Positions 8,301-17,009 of a DNA stretch of 35,277 bases are shown here, one piece after another. The stretch spans positions 1 through 35,277 of the forward strand of contig CAILAZ010000197.1 of the NCBI GenBank assembly GCA_903832295.1, in the 5' to 3' direction. Under the pieces are notes generated by a model. That model saw only the letters and a list, made by a program, of their open reading frames with translations, did not search any database and was not told the origin of the DNA. Source of the DNA: an uncultured Acidobacteriota bacterium. Its GTDB lineage: Bacteria; Acidobacteriota; Terriglobia; Terriglobales; Acidobacteriaceae. Made by a program: the position numbers and the translations under genes. Within the stretch, counting starts at the first letter, position 1. Every line of letters begins with the position of its first letter.

Positions 8301-11300
8301 ACGGACGCAAGGCAGGCGTCTGCAACGGCACCGACCCCAACATCACCGCCCCGAACTGCACCAACACCGTCAAGGGCATGGTCACCACCGAGCGCATGAG
8401 CCGCACTCCCGATGAGCGTCTCTATAGCAGCGGGTCCAACGATAGCTTCTCCTTCACCCAGTGCTATGTCAGCTTCGGCGATCCCGATGGCGAAGACTTC
8501 GCCTTCACCAAGTGCAATCCCGACGGCACCTTCAGCATGTCTGGTCTGCCTGACGGAAGCTGGCGCGTCACTGTCTTTGACCAGTGGAATGACATGCTGG
8601 TCGATGGACTCTCAACCCCGGTCGCCCTTGCCGGTGGCAAAACCACGGACCTCGGCCAGATTGCCATCAACCAGTGGCAGGCCAACTTCAATACCCGCAC
8701 CTTCTTCGATCTCAACGGCGATGGCGTTTCGCAGGCTGCCGAACCCGGCCTGGCTCTCGTCAAGACCAACGTCCGCTACCGTGACGGAAGCTTCTCCAAC
8801 CGCAACAACACGGACCTCAACGGCTACGCCGCCTTCAACGAGGAATTCCCGCTCTTCAGCTGGTACGTCATTGAGACCGACGCCACCCGCTACAAGAACA
8901 CCGGAACCCACATCGTCTATGACGCCGGCGGTCCCGCTGACGGAACCCCGTGTGGTGGCGCGTACCCACCCTGCGGAACCTCCGCCATCGGCAGCTTCAA
9001 GGCCAACACCATTGAGCAGGTTTCCCTGCCCGCCAACCTGCGCGTCCCCGGCGCGGTCTATTGCGACAACGCCGACTGCAACACCTTCTCCATTGCCAAC
9101 GGTCCGTCCAGCAGCGCAGCCACCAACCTCTCCACCGGACGTATCGATCCCCCGTGGGTTCTTACCGAAGGCTGGCAGGGTTTCTCCGGACAGAACAACT
9201 TCCTCGAGTTCGGCAAGAAGCCATACGCGGTTGGCGAGAACGGCGGTATTCGCGGACACGTCATTTACTCCTCGACGCGTCCCTTTGACGATCCGCAGTT
9301 CGGTACTCAAAACACCTGGGAGCCGCTCGTCCCTGGCGTCACCATCAACCTCTACAAGGAGTCAGCGGCTCCCGACGGCACCACTGCCCTCACCCTGGTG
9401 GACACCACCAAAACCAGCAGTTGGGATGATTGGTCGCAGGGATTCCGCTCGGACGGCATTCCCAACATGAACTGCCCCGGCCAGACCACGGCCGATCTCT
9501 TCTACTTCACCCTCTACAACCAGCCCAACTGGCTGGATGTGTACAACAACGCCGGAACGCCGACCCACACACTGCCTGCCAACTCGCAGTACAAGTGCTA
9601 TGACGGCATGCACAACTGGAACCAGTTGCAGCCCGCTCCTTACGATGGCATGTACAAGTTCCCCAGCGTCACCGGTATGAACCCTGTTACCGGTAACACC
9701 ACGGGCACAAACTGCACGATCTGCGTCAAGAACACGGATTCTACGGACCCGTTCCGCTTCGGCAAAGAGGACATGCTGCCCAAGGGTAAGTATGTCGTGG
9801 AAGTCGTCGTTCCTCCAGGCTATGAGCTCGTCAAGGAAGAGGACAAGAACATCCTCATCGGTGACAACTTCATCGCCCCGGTAACCCAGGAGTTCCCCGG
9901 CCTCGGCACCGGAATCTACATCCTGCCGGACCAGGCAGCGGTCGGCTCCAGCTTCAACCCCAACAACTTCAACAACCAGACCCAGAGCCTCGGCAGAATC
10001 CAGTCCCTGGAAAGCCATGAGGGTGATACCCCCACGGTTGATACCTTCTGGCCATGCGTCGGTGCATCGCGCACCGTGCCTGACTACATCAGCCTCTATC
10101 CGCAGTCCAAGGAAGTAGCTCCCTTTGCCGGAGCCACCCGCAACCTTTGCGACCGCAAGGAAATCACTCTCGACGATCAGACCTCGGCACAGGCGGAGTT
10201 CTTCATCTTCACTCCCACCCACGCCGCAGCTCACTACACCGGAGTCATCACCGATGACTTCACTTCAGAGTTCGATCCCTTCTCCCCGCAGTTCGGTGAG
10301 AAGTTCGCGCCGCCCAACCTTCCTGTCTCCATCAAGGACTGGACCGGCAATGAAGTCTCCCGCGTTTACACCGACCAGTGGGGCGCCTATAACGGCCTGA
10401 CTTACTCCACGTGGGAAGTCAATCCGCCGAACCCGACCGGATACTCACCGACCATGATGGTCACCTGTATGAACGACCCAGGAACCGGCGCCACTCCCGA
10501 TCCGCTCTTCAACCCGGGATATAGCCAGTTCTGCTATGAAATTCCGTTCATGCCCGGCCAGACCCAGTACATGGACACTCCAGTCACTCCCACCTCGGCC
10601 TTCTCTGAGGGCTACAACCATCCGGATTGCAACTACCCGGCCCTCACTCCAGCCATCAAGGAAGTCGATGGCGACGGCATCGGTCCCTGGGTCAGCGCAC
10701 CCGGAAAGCTGCTCACTATCAGCGCCCTTGGCGACCAGACTGTGCTGAACAACGGCTACTCTGGTCCCGCCGCAACCTCGGCGCCTTTTAACCAGAAGAC
10801 TGTCACCCGCCATTACGGCTTCGGCAATCTCACCGGAACCGTGACCATTGGCGGAGTTCCTGCCGCGGTCAAAACCTGGGGCGACACCCAGATCACCGTC
10901 ACTGTGCCCACCGGCGTCCCCAACTGTGCCATTCAGCAGCAGGCACAATATGGTGGCTCCACTGCCCAGTGCGGTGAACTCATCGTCAGCACGGCGACCG
11001 GCAAGCAGTCCATTGACACCGTCACCGTCACCATCGGTGGCAAGGCCCCAACCCACGTCACTACTGCCACGCCGATGACCGCCAGCGGTCCCGGCGCCAT
11101 TCAGCAGGCAATCGACGCCGCCAACCCTGGCGACCTCATCATCGTCAACCCCGGCAACTACAACGAAATGTTGCTCATGTGGAAGCCCGTCCGCCTGCAA
11201 GGTGTCGGCGCTGCCTCCAGCGTCATCAACGCCAACACTCATCCGGAGGGCAAGCTCAATCCCTGGCGTCGCCAGGTAAACTGCCTCTTCGGACTGGCCC

Positions 11301-14215
11301 TCAACGGAACTCCCGCAACCCCCGCTTCCGGAAGCTCACCCGGCAATCCGTTCGACCCATCCGGATCGTTCGCCTGCCCCGGAACTGGCTGGAACTACTT
11401 TGTCGGCAACGCTACCAATCCGCAGGTGGATCGCCTGCCCCTGGAAGCCGTCGTCGGCTGGGATGCAACCCTGAACGGAAACCTCGCAGAGCTTTTGCAG
11501 GAACCGACCCTGATGGGAGCCTATGAAGGCGCGGCAATCACCGTGCTCTCCAAGGGCGTCAACTTCCCCGCCGGGTCCAACCCGTTCGGTTCGGATACCT
11601 TCCCGACCAACGCCACGCTGCTCGGAAGCGGAAATTGCACCACTTCCAGAACCAACTCCACCAATCCGTTCCCCAGCAACTTCCAGTGCAACCCGTCGCG
11701 CATTGACGGCCTGGGAGTCACCGACAGCTCGCAGGGCGGCGGCGGTATCTTCGTCCACGCCTGGGGCCACAACCTGGAAATCTCCAACAACCGCGTTTAC
11801 AACAACACCGGAACCCTCTCCGGCGGCATCAGCGTCGGCCAGGGCGAATTCCCGCCCGCATACCTCCAGGGCTCAGCCACCAATGCAGCTCCGGGATCCT
11901 GTCAGTCCGGTGGTCCGGTCAATAGCCAGCTCCCCTACTGCCACAACCTCAACGTCAACGTTCACAACAACGCGGTCATGTTGAACTCCTCCATCGGTGA
12001 CGAACTCTTCTCGTCCACCCTGGCCGGAGTAGGCGGCGTCTCCTTCTGCACCGGCGCTGACTACTACAAGTTCAACTACAACTGGGTTTGCGGAAACATC
12101 GGCTCCGGTGATGGCGGCGGCATTGGCCAGATCGGCTTCAGTTGGAAGGGTGACATCGAACACAACACCATCCTCTTCAACCAGAGCACCAACCCCACCA
12201 TCTCCACCAACGGCGGCGGTCTCCTCGTCATGGGAGCCCCGGACAGCGATCCCGTCTGCGCCGGTGGCGCCGATGCCGATTGCCCGCCAGGATTGAGCGA
12301 TGGCACCGGCCCAGGCCTCGTCATCAACGCCAACCTCATCATGGGGAACGCGGCAGAGAGCGGCAGCGGCGGCGGTCTCCGCCTCCAGAACATCAACGGA
12401 ACGGAAATCACCTCGTTCCCCAGCAGACCGCAGAACTGGTACTCCATCACCGTCACCAACAACATCATCGCCAACAACGTTGCTGGCTGGGATGGCGCGG
12501 GCGTCTCGCTGCAGGATGCGCTCTCCGTCAACCTCGTCAACAACACCATCATGTCCAATGACACAACGGCTTCCGCGGGTCCGCTCTTCAACACCCTCGG
12601 AGCCCCGTTGGCCAGCGCCTCCGGCCCAACCTGCACCTCGAACTGCGGCACCACGTCTTTGCCGCAGCCTGCTGGTCTCGTTTCGGTCAACAACAGCTCG
12701 CCGCTCATCACTGCCATGAACGGCCTGAAAATTACCTGTCCGACCGGTCACCCCAACTGCACCAAGTTCTCCTACCCGCTGTTGTCGAACGATGTCTTCT
12801 GGCAAAATCGTTCGTTCTACATCGGCGTCGGAGCACTCGGCTCGGGTGCCCTCAACCAGCAGAACGTCGTTGCTCTCTATAACGCGTTCACCACCAACCG
12901 CGCCCCCAGCGAACCCAGTGCGGATGCCACCACTGCCAACGGCAGCGGCGTCGTCGTCACCGGCGGAACCGGCGCATGCGTGGCTCCGACTGGAACCCCC
13001 AACTACTGGGACATCGGCGTTCGTGGCGATACCGGACCGGGCAACCACGCCTCCGGCGTCACCCTTGCTCCCACGTACTCGGTCATCACCGATATCACCG
13101 ACTACTCGACTGCCTCCCTGCACAACACCGGAAGCAATCCGACGGTCGTCAGCCAGTACTGCAACGGCTCGCGCACTCCTCCCGAGTTCGCCAGCATGGG
13201 CTACCAGGTGCCTCCGGGAATTTCGGATGCCACGGTTCCCAATCCCATCTTCAACCTCACGCCGGCGGCCACCGTCGATGAAGGCAACAACTGGATCAAC
13301 ATCAGTTGGGGTCCGCTCGCGCTCACCCATCCGCTGACCGGAAACGCCCTCGGCAACTACGCACTCGCCGCGGGATCCCCGGCCATCGACTTCATCCCGC
13401 TCAACACCACGGGCTCGCAACTTGCCCCAACCACCGACTTCTTCGGCAATCCCAGGCCCGCCGTTCCGGGCAGCAGGATTGACGTAGGCGCGGTCGAATA
13501 CCAGGCGGCAGCTCTGGCCATTGCCAATGTCACGCCCACCTCGCTCTCCTTTGGGAATGTTCCCCAGGGCAGCACCAGCGCGGCGCAAACCATCACCCTG
13601 CATAACACCGGCAACGCGACCCTCACCGCCATCGTGGTGACTCCCAGCGCCGGCTTCAGCAGAGCCGGTGGAACCTGCGGAACCAGTCTCGCCGCAGCCT
13701 CCACCTGCACCATCACCGTGACCTTCGCGCCCACTGCAATCGGTGCGCTGAGCGGAACCCTCGCGGTGAGCGCCAACGTTGTCGTCGCCGGCTCGCCGGT
13801 AGCGCTCTCCGGCACCGGCACCACGCCTCCGGGCGCGCTTAGCTTCGCGCTCACCGGAACCGTACCTGCGGGCGTCACTCTGGCGAACGCCACCATCCTT
13901 ACCGCGACTGTCCCAACCCTCCAGTTCGGGTTGCAGTCAGGCGCGGCCAAGGTCGCTCACGTCAGCGTAACCAACACGGGCGGCTCCCCGGTGATCTTCA
14001 ACAGTGCCACCTTCACCGGAGTTCTCAACACCATCTTCACCCAGACCAACAACTGCCCAATCGGCGGCGCAGGCCTGGCGGTAGGTGCAAGCTGCACCCT
14101 GAATGTGACCATGACGCCGCCCACCGTCCTTACCGGTGTAACCAGGGTGTCGTACTTCACCTTCACGGACAACGGCCTCAACAGCCCGCAGACCTTCGGA
14201 GTCACGGGACGTTAA
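5387..14215 (+). CDS. Giant modular secreted protein with degenerate cupredoxin N-terminus
   Basis: About 2,942 residues. I chose the ATG at 5387 because AGGAGA sits 7 bp before it and it opens directly into a signal peptide (cleaved near AVAQQ, about residue 29); the ATG at 5372 has no such site. Domains in order: a multicopper-oxidase-like region (about 31-425) that resembles the preceding protein (shared PDG...WGY-x-C and MGLYG phrases) but lacks copper ligands; a bacterial Ig-like domain (about 430-515); SdrB/prealbumin-like repeats (about 780-840, 1100-1170, 1285-1325) with DLNGDG phrases; an IPT-like region (about 1760-1890); a right-handed parallel beta-helix with many GGG and NN turns (about 1900-2705) ending in the DVGAVEYQ phrase typical of choice-of-anchor Q proteins; and two ASH/choice-of-anchor D-like domains (about 2709-2815 and 2839-2942). 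There is no sortase or transmembrane anchor. Probably an extracellular scaffold or adhesin for the oxidase; the function is inferred. Confidence 0.85.
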   Translation: MRLRHFKISTALLLAVLLILGTGVAVAQQAVNLTAAPSNLTLPDGSSVPMWGYSCGAVVSGSTATCAATSHSGAAWSPVLITVPTGSDLQINLTNNLTFANGNTVPTSLVIVGQLGGGLGTTATTTPSPAHNATSTETWPIAGTGTTFTPPAQGPRVQSFATEVAANKSASLTWKAPRPGTYLIESGTHPSIQAAMGLYGILVVTAAPAGATPGTAYPNVTYNAEAPFLLSEIDPVQNRAVSTAVNTANFSETAVWSGQPGGCGNPASATYNTCYPPAVNYSPLYYLINGVAFSKTSASASLFPAMLGTTTSPVSGNVLVRFVNAGLRMHVPSIVGAQTGSPAVAGFSLIAEDGNRLPGVARVQSEVFLAAGKTYDVMMNVPAAGLTALPVFDRELSLSANATSRDSGMLAYLSVNGAGLPASPAITPAVANPDTYNSVVPGMTLLVADPAKGVIANDVNVLGVKVVTAPTKGTLTLGTDGTFMYVPNAGWSGPDSFVYQANGNGPTALVTLNAAPIEAGAGISMGNVTYNSTIATYLSIKSPGILLADRDTAGYPLTVAASSVVAGPGLSLTVDPNGGFNASVAAPGTYTFSYKAQNSQGTLSATSATVTIVFPTPSNLVVSVVDGQSKAPITDYRWIIEEDRTFYVDPTKTTNTGGSTIVPTFGTNFHTSFMPVIATGCVGVLACESGQTLLGKPAVCDIGDGVCRTTASQQTAVDPSQVHLDPTKRYYISVLPGDAANPFISANAVTGHGMGGAPITFGQTAVTVLAQPTPFPPAKLSVFVFEDDFPLNGEQDAGGGVDALSPNEPGLGGFNITIMDDAGGSGDATGQVDYDMFNQPLSNSLAGTIDPASGLDACPIGTNSRASKTDPTQTGITGTIVTCPKYESDGKTLSPLAGSAVVANMMPGRYGVIATPAADRIARGEEWLQTNTLDGQKAHDSFLRIGEAGYFQEYGPAGYHVSIGFANPAIINGRKAGVCNGTDPNITAPNCTNTVKGMVTTERMSRTPDERLYSSGSNDSFSFTQCYVSFGDPDGEDFAFTKCNPDGTFSMSGLPDGSWRVTVFDQWNDMLVDGLSTPVALAGGKTTDLGQIAINQWQANFNTRTFFDLNGDGVSQAAEPGLALVKTNVRYRDGSFSNRNNTDLNGYAAFNEEFPLFSWYVIETDATRYKNTGTHIVYDAGGPADGTPCGGAYPPCGTSAIGSFKANTIEQVSLPANLRVPGAVYCDNADCNTFSIANGPSSSAATNLSTGRIDPPWVLTEGWQGFSGQNNFLEFGKKPYAVGENGGIRGHVIYSSTRPFDDPQFGTQNTWEPLVPGVTINLYKESAAPDGTTALTLVDTTKTSSWDDWSQGFRSDGIPNMNCPGQTTADLFYFTLYNQPNWLDVYNNAGTPTHTLPANSQYKCYDGMHNWNQLQPAPYDGMYKFPSVTGMNPVTGNTTGTNCTICVKNTDSTDPFRFGKEDMLPKGKYVVEVVVPPGYELVKEEDKNILIGDNFIAPVTQEFPGLGTGIYILPDQAAVGSSFNPNNFNNQTQSLGRIQSLESHEGDTPTVDTFWPCVGASRTVPDYISLYPQSKEVAPFAGATRNLCDRKEITLDDQTSAQAEFFIFTPTHAAAHYTGVITDDFTSEFDPFSPQFGEKFAPPNLPVSIKDWTGNEVSRVYTDQWGAYNGLTYSTWEVNPPNPTGYSPTMMVTCMNDPGTGATPDPLFNPGYSQFCYEIPFMPGQTQYMDTPVTPTSAFSEGYNHPDCNYPALTPAIKEVDGDGIGPWVSAPGKLLTISALGDQTVLNNGYSGPAATSAPFNQKTVTRHYGFGNLTGTVTIGGVPAAVKTWGDTQITVTVPTGVPNCAIQQQAQYGGSTAQCGELIVSTATGKQSIDTVTVTIGGKAPTHVTTATPMTASGPGAIQQAIDAANPGDLIIVNPGNYNEMLLMWKPVRLQGVGAASSVINANTHPEGKLNPWRRQVNCLFGLALNGTPATPASGSSPGNPFDPSGSFACPGTGWNYFVGNATNPQVDRLPLEAVVGWDATLNGNLAELLQEPTLMGAYEGAAITVLSKGVNFPAGSNPFGSDTFPTNATLLGSGNCTTSRTNSTNPFPSNFQCNPSRIDGLGVTDSSQGGGGIFVHAWGHNLEISNNRVYNNTGTLSGGISVGQGEFPPAYLQGSATNAAPGSCQSGGPVNSQLPYCHNLNVNVHNNAVMLNSSIGDELFSSTLAGVGGVSFCTGADYYKFNYNWVCGNIGSGDGGGIGQIGFSWKGDIEHNTILFNQSTNPTISTNGGGLLVMGAPDSDPVCAGGADADCPPGLSDGTGPGLVINANLIMGNAAESGSGGGLRLQNINGTEITSFPSRPQNWYSITVTNNIIANNVAGWDGAGVSLQDALSVNLVNNTIMSNDTTASAGPLFNTLGAPLASASGPTCTSNCGTTSLPQPAGLVSVNNSSPLITAMNGLKITCPTGHPNCTKFSYPLLSNDVFWQNRSFYIGVGALGSGALNQQNVVALYNAFTTNRAPSEPSADATTANGSGVVVTGGTGACVAPTGTPNYWDIGVRGDTGPGNHASGVTLAPTYSVITDITDYSTASLHNTGSNPTVVSQYCNGSRTPPEFASMGYQVPPGISDATVPNPIFNLTPAATVDEGNNWINISWGPLALTHPLTGNALGNYALAAGSPAIDFIPLNTTGSQLAPTTDFFGNPRPAVPGSRIDVGAVEYQAAALAIANVTPTSLSFGNVPQGSTSAAQTITLHNTGNATLTAIVVTPSAGFSRAGGTCGTSLAAASTCTITVTFAPTAIGALSGTLAVSANVVVAGSPVALSGTGTTPPGALSFALTGTVPAGVTLANATILTATVPTLQFGLQSGAAKVAHVSVTNTGGSPVIFNSATFTGVLNTIFTQTNNCPIGGAGLAVGASCTLNVTMTPPTVLTGVTRVSYFTFTDNGLNSPQTFGVTGR

Positions 14216-14223
14216 CCTCCAGC

Positions 14224-14263
14224 CCCGCGCCGTCCGGGAGCAACCTCTCGCGGACGGCGCGGG
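14224..14263 (+). terminator. Strong 13-bp hairpin after the giant gene, without a T tract
   Basis: A perfect 13-bp GC-rich stem pairs 14224-14236 with 14251-14263, and the 14-base loop can add GAG/CTC pairs. It begins 9 bp after the giant gene's stop. No run of T follows, so it may be a Rho-assisted or partial terminator, or a 3'-end stabiliser that separates expression of the large gene from the two small genes behind it. Confidence 0.65.
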
Positions 14264-14329
14264 CAACACCATCGGGATTGCTGACAACCGGCGGCAATCC
14301 CGCATATTTCAATCAGGAAAGGTGCAACG

Positions 14330-14833
14330 ATGATCAAAATTCCAGTGCCACGCCTGAAGGTCGTGCTCTTTCAGTGGATACTCTTCGCCGCGCTCGCGCA
14401 TGCCCAGTCAGCTCCCGCCACGCCCGTAGCTGCCGCCACCGCAACTCCTGTCGCTCACAGCGTCATGCGCACCACCGGCATGGATCCCCGCGCCCGCAAG
14501 TATTACCAGCTCGTCTGGGGTGTCGATGCCCTCACCGTCAAGTCCGTCGAATCCGGCGAAATGATTCGCTTCAGTTACACCGTACTCAACGCCAGCAAGG
14601 CTGCGCCCATCCACGACAAGAAGATCAACCCTGCCCTCATTGACGAACAGGCCCACGTCAGCCTCGTCATCCCGACCCTTGAGAAGGTCGGCCAGCTTCG
14701 TCAAACCGGCGCTCCCGAGGATGGCAGGTCCTACTGGATGGTCTTCTCCAATAAAGGAAACGTCGTCAAACCCGGCGACCGCGTCAGCGTATGGATCGGA
14801 AAATTTAAAGTCGATGGTCTCACCGTGCAGTAG
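14330..14833 (+). CDS. Small exported protein of the oxidase locus, function unknown
   Basis: 167 residues. The ATG follows CAGGAAAGG at good spacing, and a signal peptide ends near AHAQS (about residue 26), followed by an Ala/Pro/Thr-rich linker. The mature part reads like a beta-sandwich of about 110 residues: FSYTVLNAS, then alternating strands, then WMVFSNKGNVVKPGDRVSV and a closing VDGLTVQ strand. There are no Cys or clear metal motifs after the signal, apart from two isolated His. It lies between the giant gene and a LolA/LolB-like gene on the same strand. From memory, similar short proteins occur beside large bacterial multicopper oxidases, but I could not check this. It may be an accessory or stabilising subunit. 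Confidence 0.75.
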   Translation: MIKIPVPRLKVVLFQWILFAALAHAQSAPATPVAAATATPVAHSVMRTTGMDPRARKYYQLVWGVDALTVKSVESGEMIRFSYTVLNASKAAPIHDKKINPALIDEQAHVSLVIPTLEKVGQLRQTGAPEDGRSYWMVFSNKGNVVKPGDRVSVWIGKFKVDGLTVQ

Positions 14834-14874
14834 CACGCAGCCCCCAATTCAATCGAGCAACATCGGAGGAATCA

Positions 14875-15702
14875 ATGCACCGCAAATCGCTTCTGCTCTC
14901 TCTCTTCGTAGCCGCTGCCGCCCTCATGGCCTCCGCAGCCGATCGCTCCCAGCCCCCGGCGCAGCTCTCCGCCGCCCAGATCGTTGAGAAGAACATCGCC
15001 GCTCGTGGCGGTCTCTCCGCATGGCGCAAGGTTCATGCCATCTCGCTCTCCGGAAAAATCGATGCCGGTGCCAGCACCCGTCCCGTCCTCCTCGACCGCA
15101 AGCGTAAGGGTGCCCGCCCCACCCCGCCCAAGCCCGTCGAGCAGGTGCAACTCCCGCTCCTCATTGAAATGAAGCGCGACCACAAGTCCCGCGTCGAACT
15201 GCAGTTCCACGGTCAAACTGCCATCCAGGTATTTGACGGCTCCCAGGGATGGAAGCTCCGCCCATTCCTCGGCCGCCACGAGGTCGAGCCCTTCACCCCC
15301 GAGGAAATCAAGTCCGCATTCTCCCAGCCTGAACTCGACGGCCCCCTCATCGACTACCAGGCCAAGGGCAGCAAAATCGAGCTCGTCGGCACCGAGAAGG
15401 TCGGCGACCGCGACACCTATAAACTCGCCCTCACCACCGCCAGCGGCCACGTCCAGCACGTCTGGCTTGATGCCACCAACTTCCTCGAAGTCAAAATCGA
15501 GGGCATCCCACGATTTCTCGATGGCAAGCTCCACTCCGTTGCCATCTTCTATGACGAGTACCGGCCCGCACCCGGCGGCCTCGTCATCCCCTACCACTAT
15601 GAAACCAGGGTAGAGGGCGTCAAGCAGCCCGAGAGCATCCGCATCGAGAGTGTCCTCGTCAATCCTCCGCTCGATGACACGCTCTTCGCCAAGCCTCGCT
15701 GA
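14875..15702 (+). CDS. Exported LolA/LolB-fold-like protein
   Basis: 275 residues. The ATG is preceded by CGGAGGAATCA, and a signal peptide is cleaved near MASAAD (about residue 22). The mature protein opens with AQIVEKNIAARGG, the common first helix of outer-membrane lipoprotein-sorting-like proteins. It then shows alternating beta strands with phrases such as VFDGSQGWKLRPF and HVWLDATNFLEVKI, which fit the LolA/LolB half-barrel that holds lipid or another hydrophobic ligand. There is no lipobox Cys. It lies 41 bp after the small exported protein and probably shares its transcript. A role in folding or export of the secreted oxidase proteins is possible but not shown. Confidence 0.75.
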   Translation: MHRKSLLLSLFVAAAALMASAADRSQPPAQLSAAQIVEKNIAARGGLSAWRKVHAISLSGKIDAGASTRPVLLDRKRKGARPTPPKPVEQVQLPLLIEMKRDHKSRVELQFHGQTAIQVFDGSQGWKLRPFLGRHEVEPFTPEEIKSAFSQPELDGPLIDYQAKGSKIELVGTEKVGDRDTYKLALTTASGHVQHVWLDATNFLEVKIEGIPRFLDGKLHSVAIFYDEYRPAPGGLVIPYHYETRVEGVKQPESIRIESVLVNPPLDDTLFAKPR

Positions 15703-15720
15703 TTGCCTTTCATCGGGAAT

Positions 15721-15748
15721 GCCGCCCAACTCTTCACCCCTGGGCGGC
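15721..15748 (+). terminator. Hairpin after the LolA/LolB-like gene
   Basis: GCCGCCCA (15721-15728) pairs perfectly with TGGGCGGC (15741-15748) around a 12-base loop, 18 bp after the stop codon. No T tract follows, so termination strength is uncertain. Confidence 0.45.
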
Positions 15749-15942
15749 AGCGCCGAGCCCATCGGCGCATGCGCAGGTGCGGAAGGGCCATCAGGCTGGA
15801 GAGGGGGGCTTCTCCGGTTCTCTCCCGCACCTGTGCTAAACAACCCGGCCGTTCCCGCCGCAGCCCTTCCGTCCCGCTGCCAACCACCCCGCGAATGGTG
15901 TTACATTCTTATCTCGCGCACCATCCCGCGCCGGAGTCCGCC

Positions 15943-16242
15943 ATGCACTACATCCTCTTCTACGAGGTCGCTGACGACTACATCGAGCGTCGCGCCGCCT
16001 TCCGCGCCGTCCACCTCGCCCTCGCCACCCAGGCTCATCAGCGCGGTGAAATGCTCCTCGCCGGAGCCCTCGCCGACCCCGCGGACGGTGCCGTCTTCAT
16101 CTTCAATGGTCCCACGCCTGCCGCCGCGGAAGCCTTCGCCCAATCCGATCCCTATGTCCTCAACGGACTCGTGAAATCCTGGCGCGTCCGCAACTGGAAC
16201 ACCGTCATCGGCGAAGGTTCCACCCCAGTCCCCTCACTCTAG
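15943..16242 (+). CDS. YciI-like domain protein
   Basis: A 99-residue soluble protein starting at the ATG after CCGGAG. It begins MHYILFYEV, continues with a helix containing the conserved His (RAVHLALATQAHQRGE), and then has LAGALADPADGAVFIF. This is the ferredoxin-like alpha/beta fold of the YciI/YCII family, where the His and a following Asp form a putative active site. Family members are often dehydrochlorinase-like or of unknown function. The last 9 bp overlap the 3' end of the opposite-strand membrane protein gene, so the two genes converge. A longer frame upstream of this Met has no family similarity. Confidence 0.85.
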   Translation: MHYILFYEVADDYIERRAAFRAVHLALATQAHQRGEMLLAGALADPADGAVFIFNGPTPAAAEAFAQSDPYVLNGLVKSWRVRNWNTVIGEGSTPVPSL

Positions 16243-16866
16243 CGTCTGCATCACCTTGTCCAGGTCGTCCTTCAACTGCTTGCAAACGCTCTGCATGGAC
16301 TCCTCCGCCTTCAGGAACAGAAACAGTCGCTCTGCCCCTTCGGAGAGCTCCGCCGCGCTCGGCTTCGGATGGCTGCTGAAGTACGCCTTCGCCCGGTCCT
16401 GCGCCGTCAGCCCCTGGCCCTGGAATGAGCTGTAGTCGCGGATCAACTCGTACATATTTGCGTATCGGTTCACTTCTTCCGTGGACATGTGCGCCATCGC
16501 CGAACTCGACAGTGCCGTCTGCCATCCGTTCGCCGGGAAAAAGTAGAACGGATTCTGCACCGCCTCCAGCCGCGCCGCAATCTCCTCGGGATGCTTCTGC
16601 GCCAGCTCCGGGTAGTCCTCCGTCAGCTTCTTTAACTGCGCAGTCGCCTTCACCACCGCTTCCAGTTCGAGTCCCGCGTGCTTCTGGTCCATCTGCAACT
16701 CCACCCGGAAAGTGTCTCGCGCATCCCTCACCAGCCTGTGCTCGTGAACCGTCTCCCGCACGCCCTCCAGCGAAAGCGCGATCAATATGCCGATCGTCAC
16801 AATCGCAATATGAATCCCAAAATCCTTCCAGCTATGCACCGCCTTGTCAGGTCCGTGAATCTCCAT
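16234..16866 (-). CDS. Single-pass membrane protein, function unknown
   Basis: 210 residues when started at the ATG at 16866, which has GGAGG six bases upstream; an earlier ATG at 16914 would add 16 residues without such a site. After a short polar start (MEIHGPDKAVHSWKDF), one transmembrane helix lies at about residues 17-36 (GIHIAIVTIGILIALSLEGV). The rest is a mainly helical soluble domain of about 170 residues with KATAQLKKL- and EESMQSVCKQLKDD-type amphipathic helices. From memory, similar proteins are frequent in Acidobacteriota and have no assigned role. It converges on, and overlaps by 9 bp, the YciI-like gene. Confidence 0.75.
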   Translation of the reverse strand: MEIHGPDKAVHSWKDFGIHIAIVTIGILIALSLEGVRETVHEHRLVRDARDTFRVELQMDQKHAGLELEAVVKATAQLKKLTEDYPELAQKHPEEIAARLEAVQNPFYFFPANGWQTALSSSAMAHMSTEEVNRYANMYELIRDYSSFQGQGLTAQDRAKAYFSSHPKPSAAELSEGAERLFLFLKAEESMQSVCKQLKDDLDKVMQTLE

Positions 16867-17009
16867 CTCTTTCCTCCGGGCAGACCACGATAGCCCGCCA
16901 TTGTAGCCGAGCACATCGCGGAGAAGGAATGTACAACTCAGTAGTTCCCTCCCTCGGCCTACGCAATAGCGCTTATTGTCTCCACCTTCGAACTGTCCTA
17001 CGCTCGCAT

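Noticed and set aside
11873..13603. Antisense frame of 576 codons inside the giant gene
   Set aside because: It is opposite the beta-helix region. The composition is the complement of repeated Asn/Gly codons, and no motif is seen.
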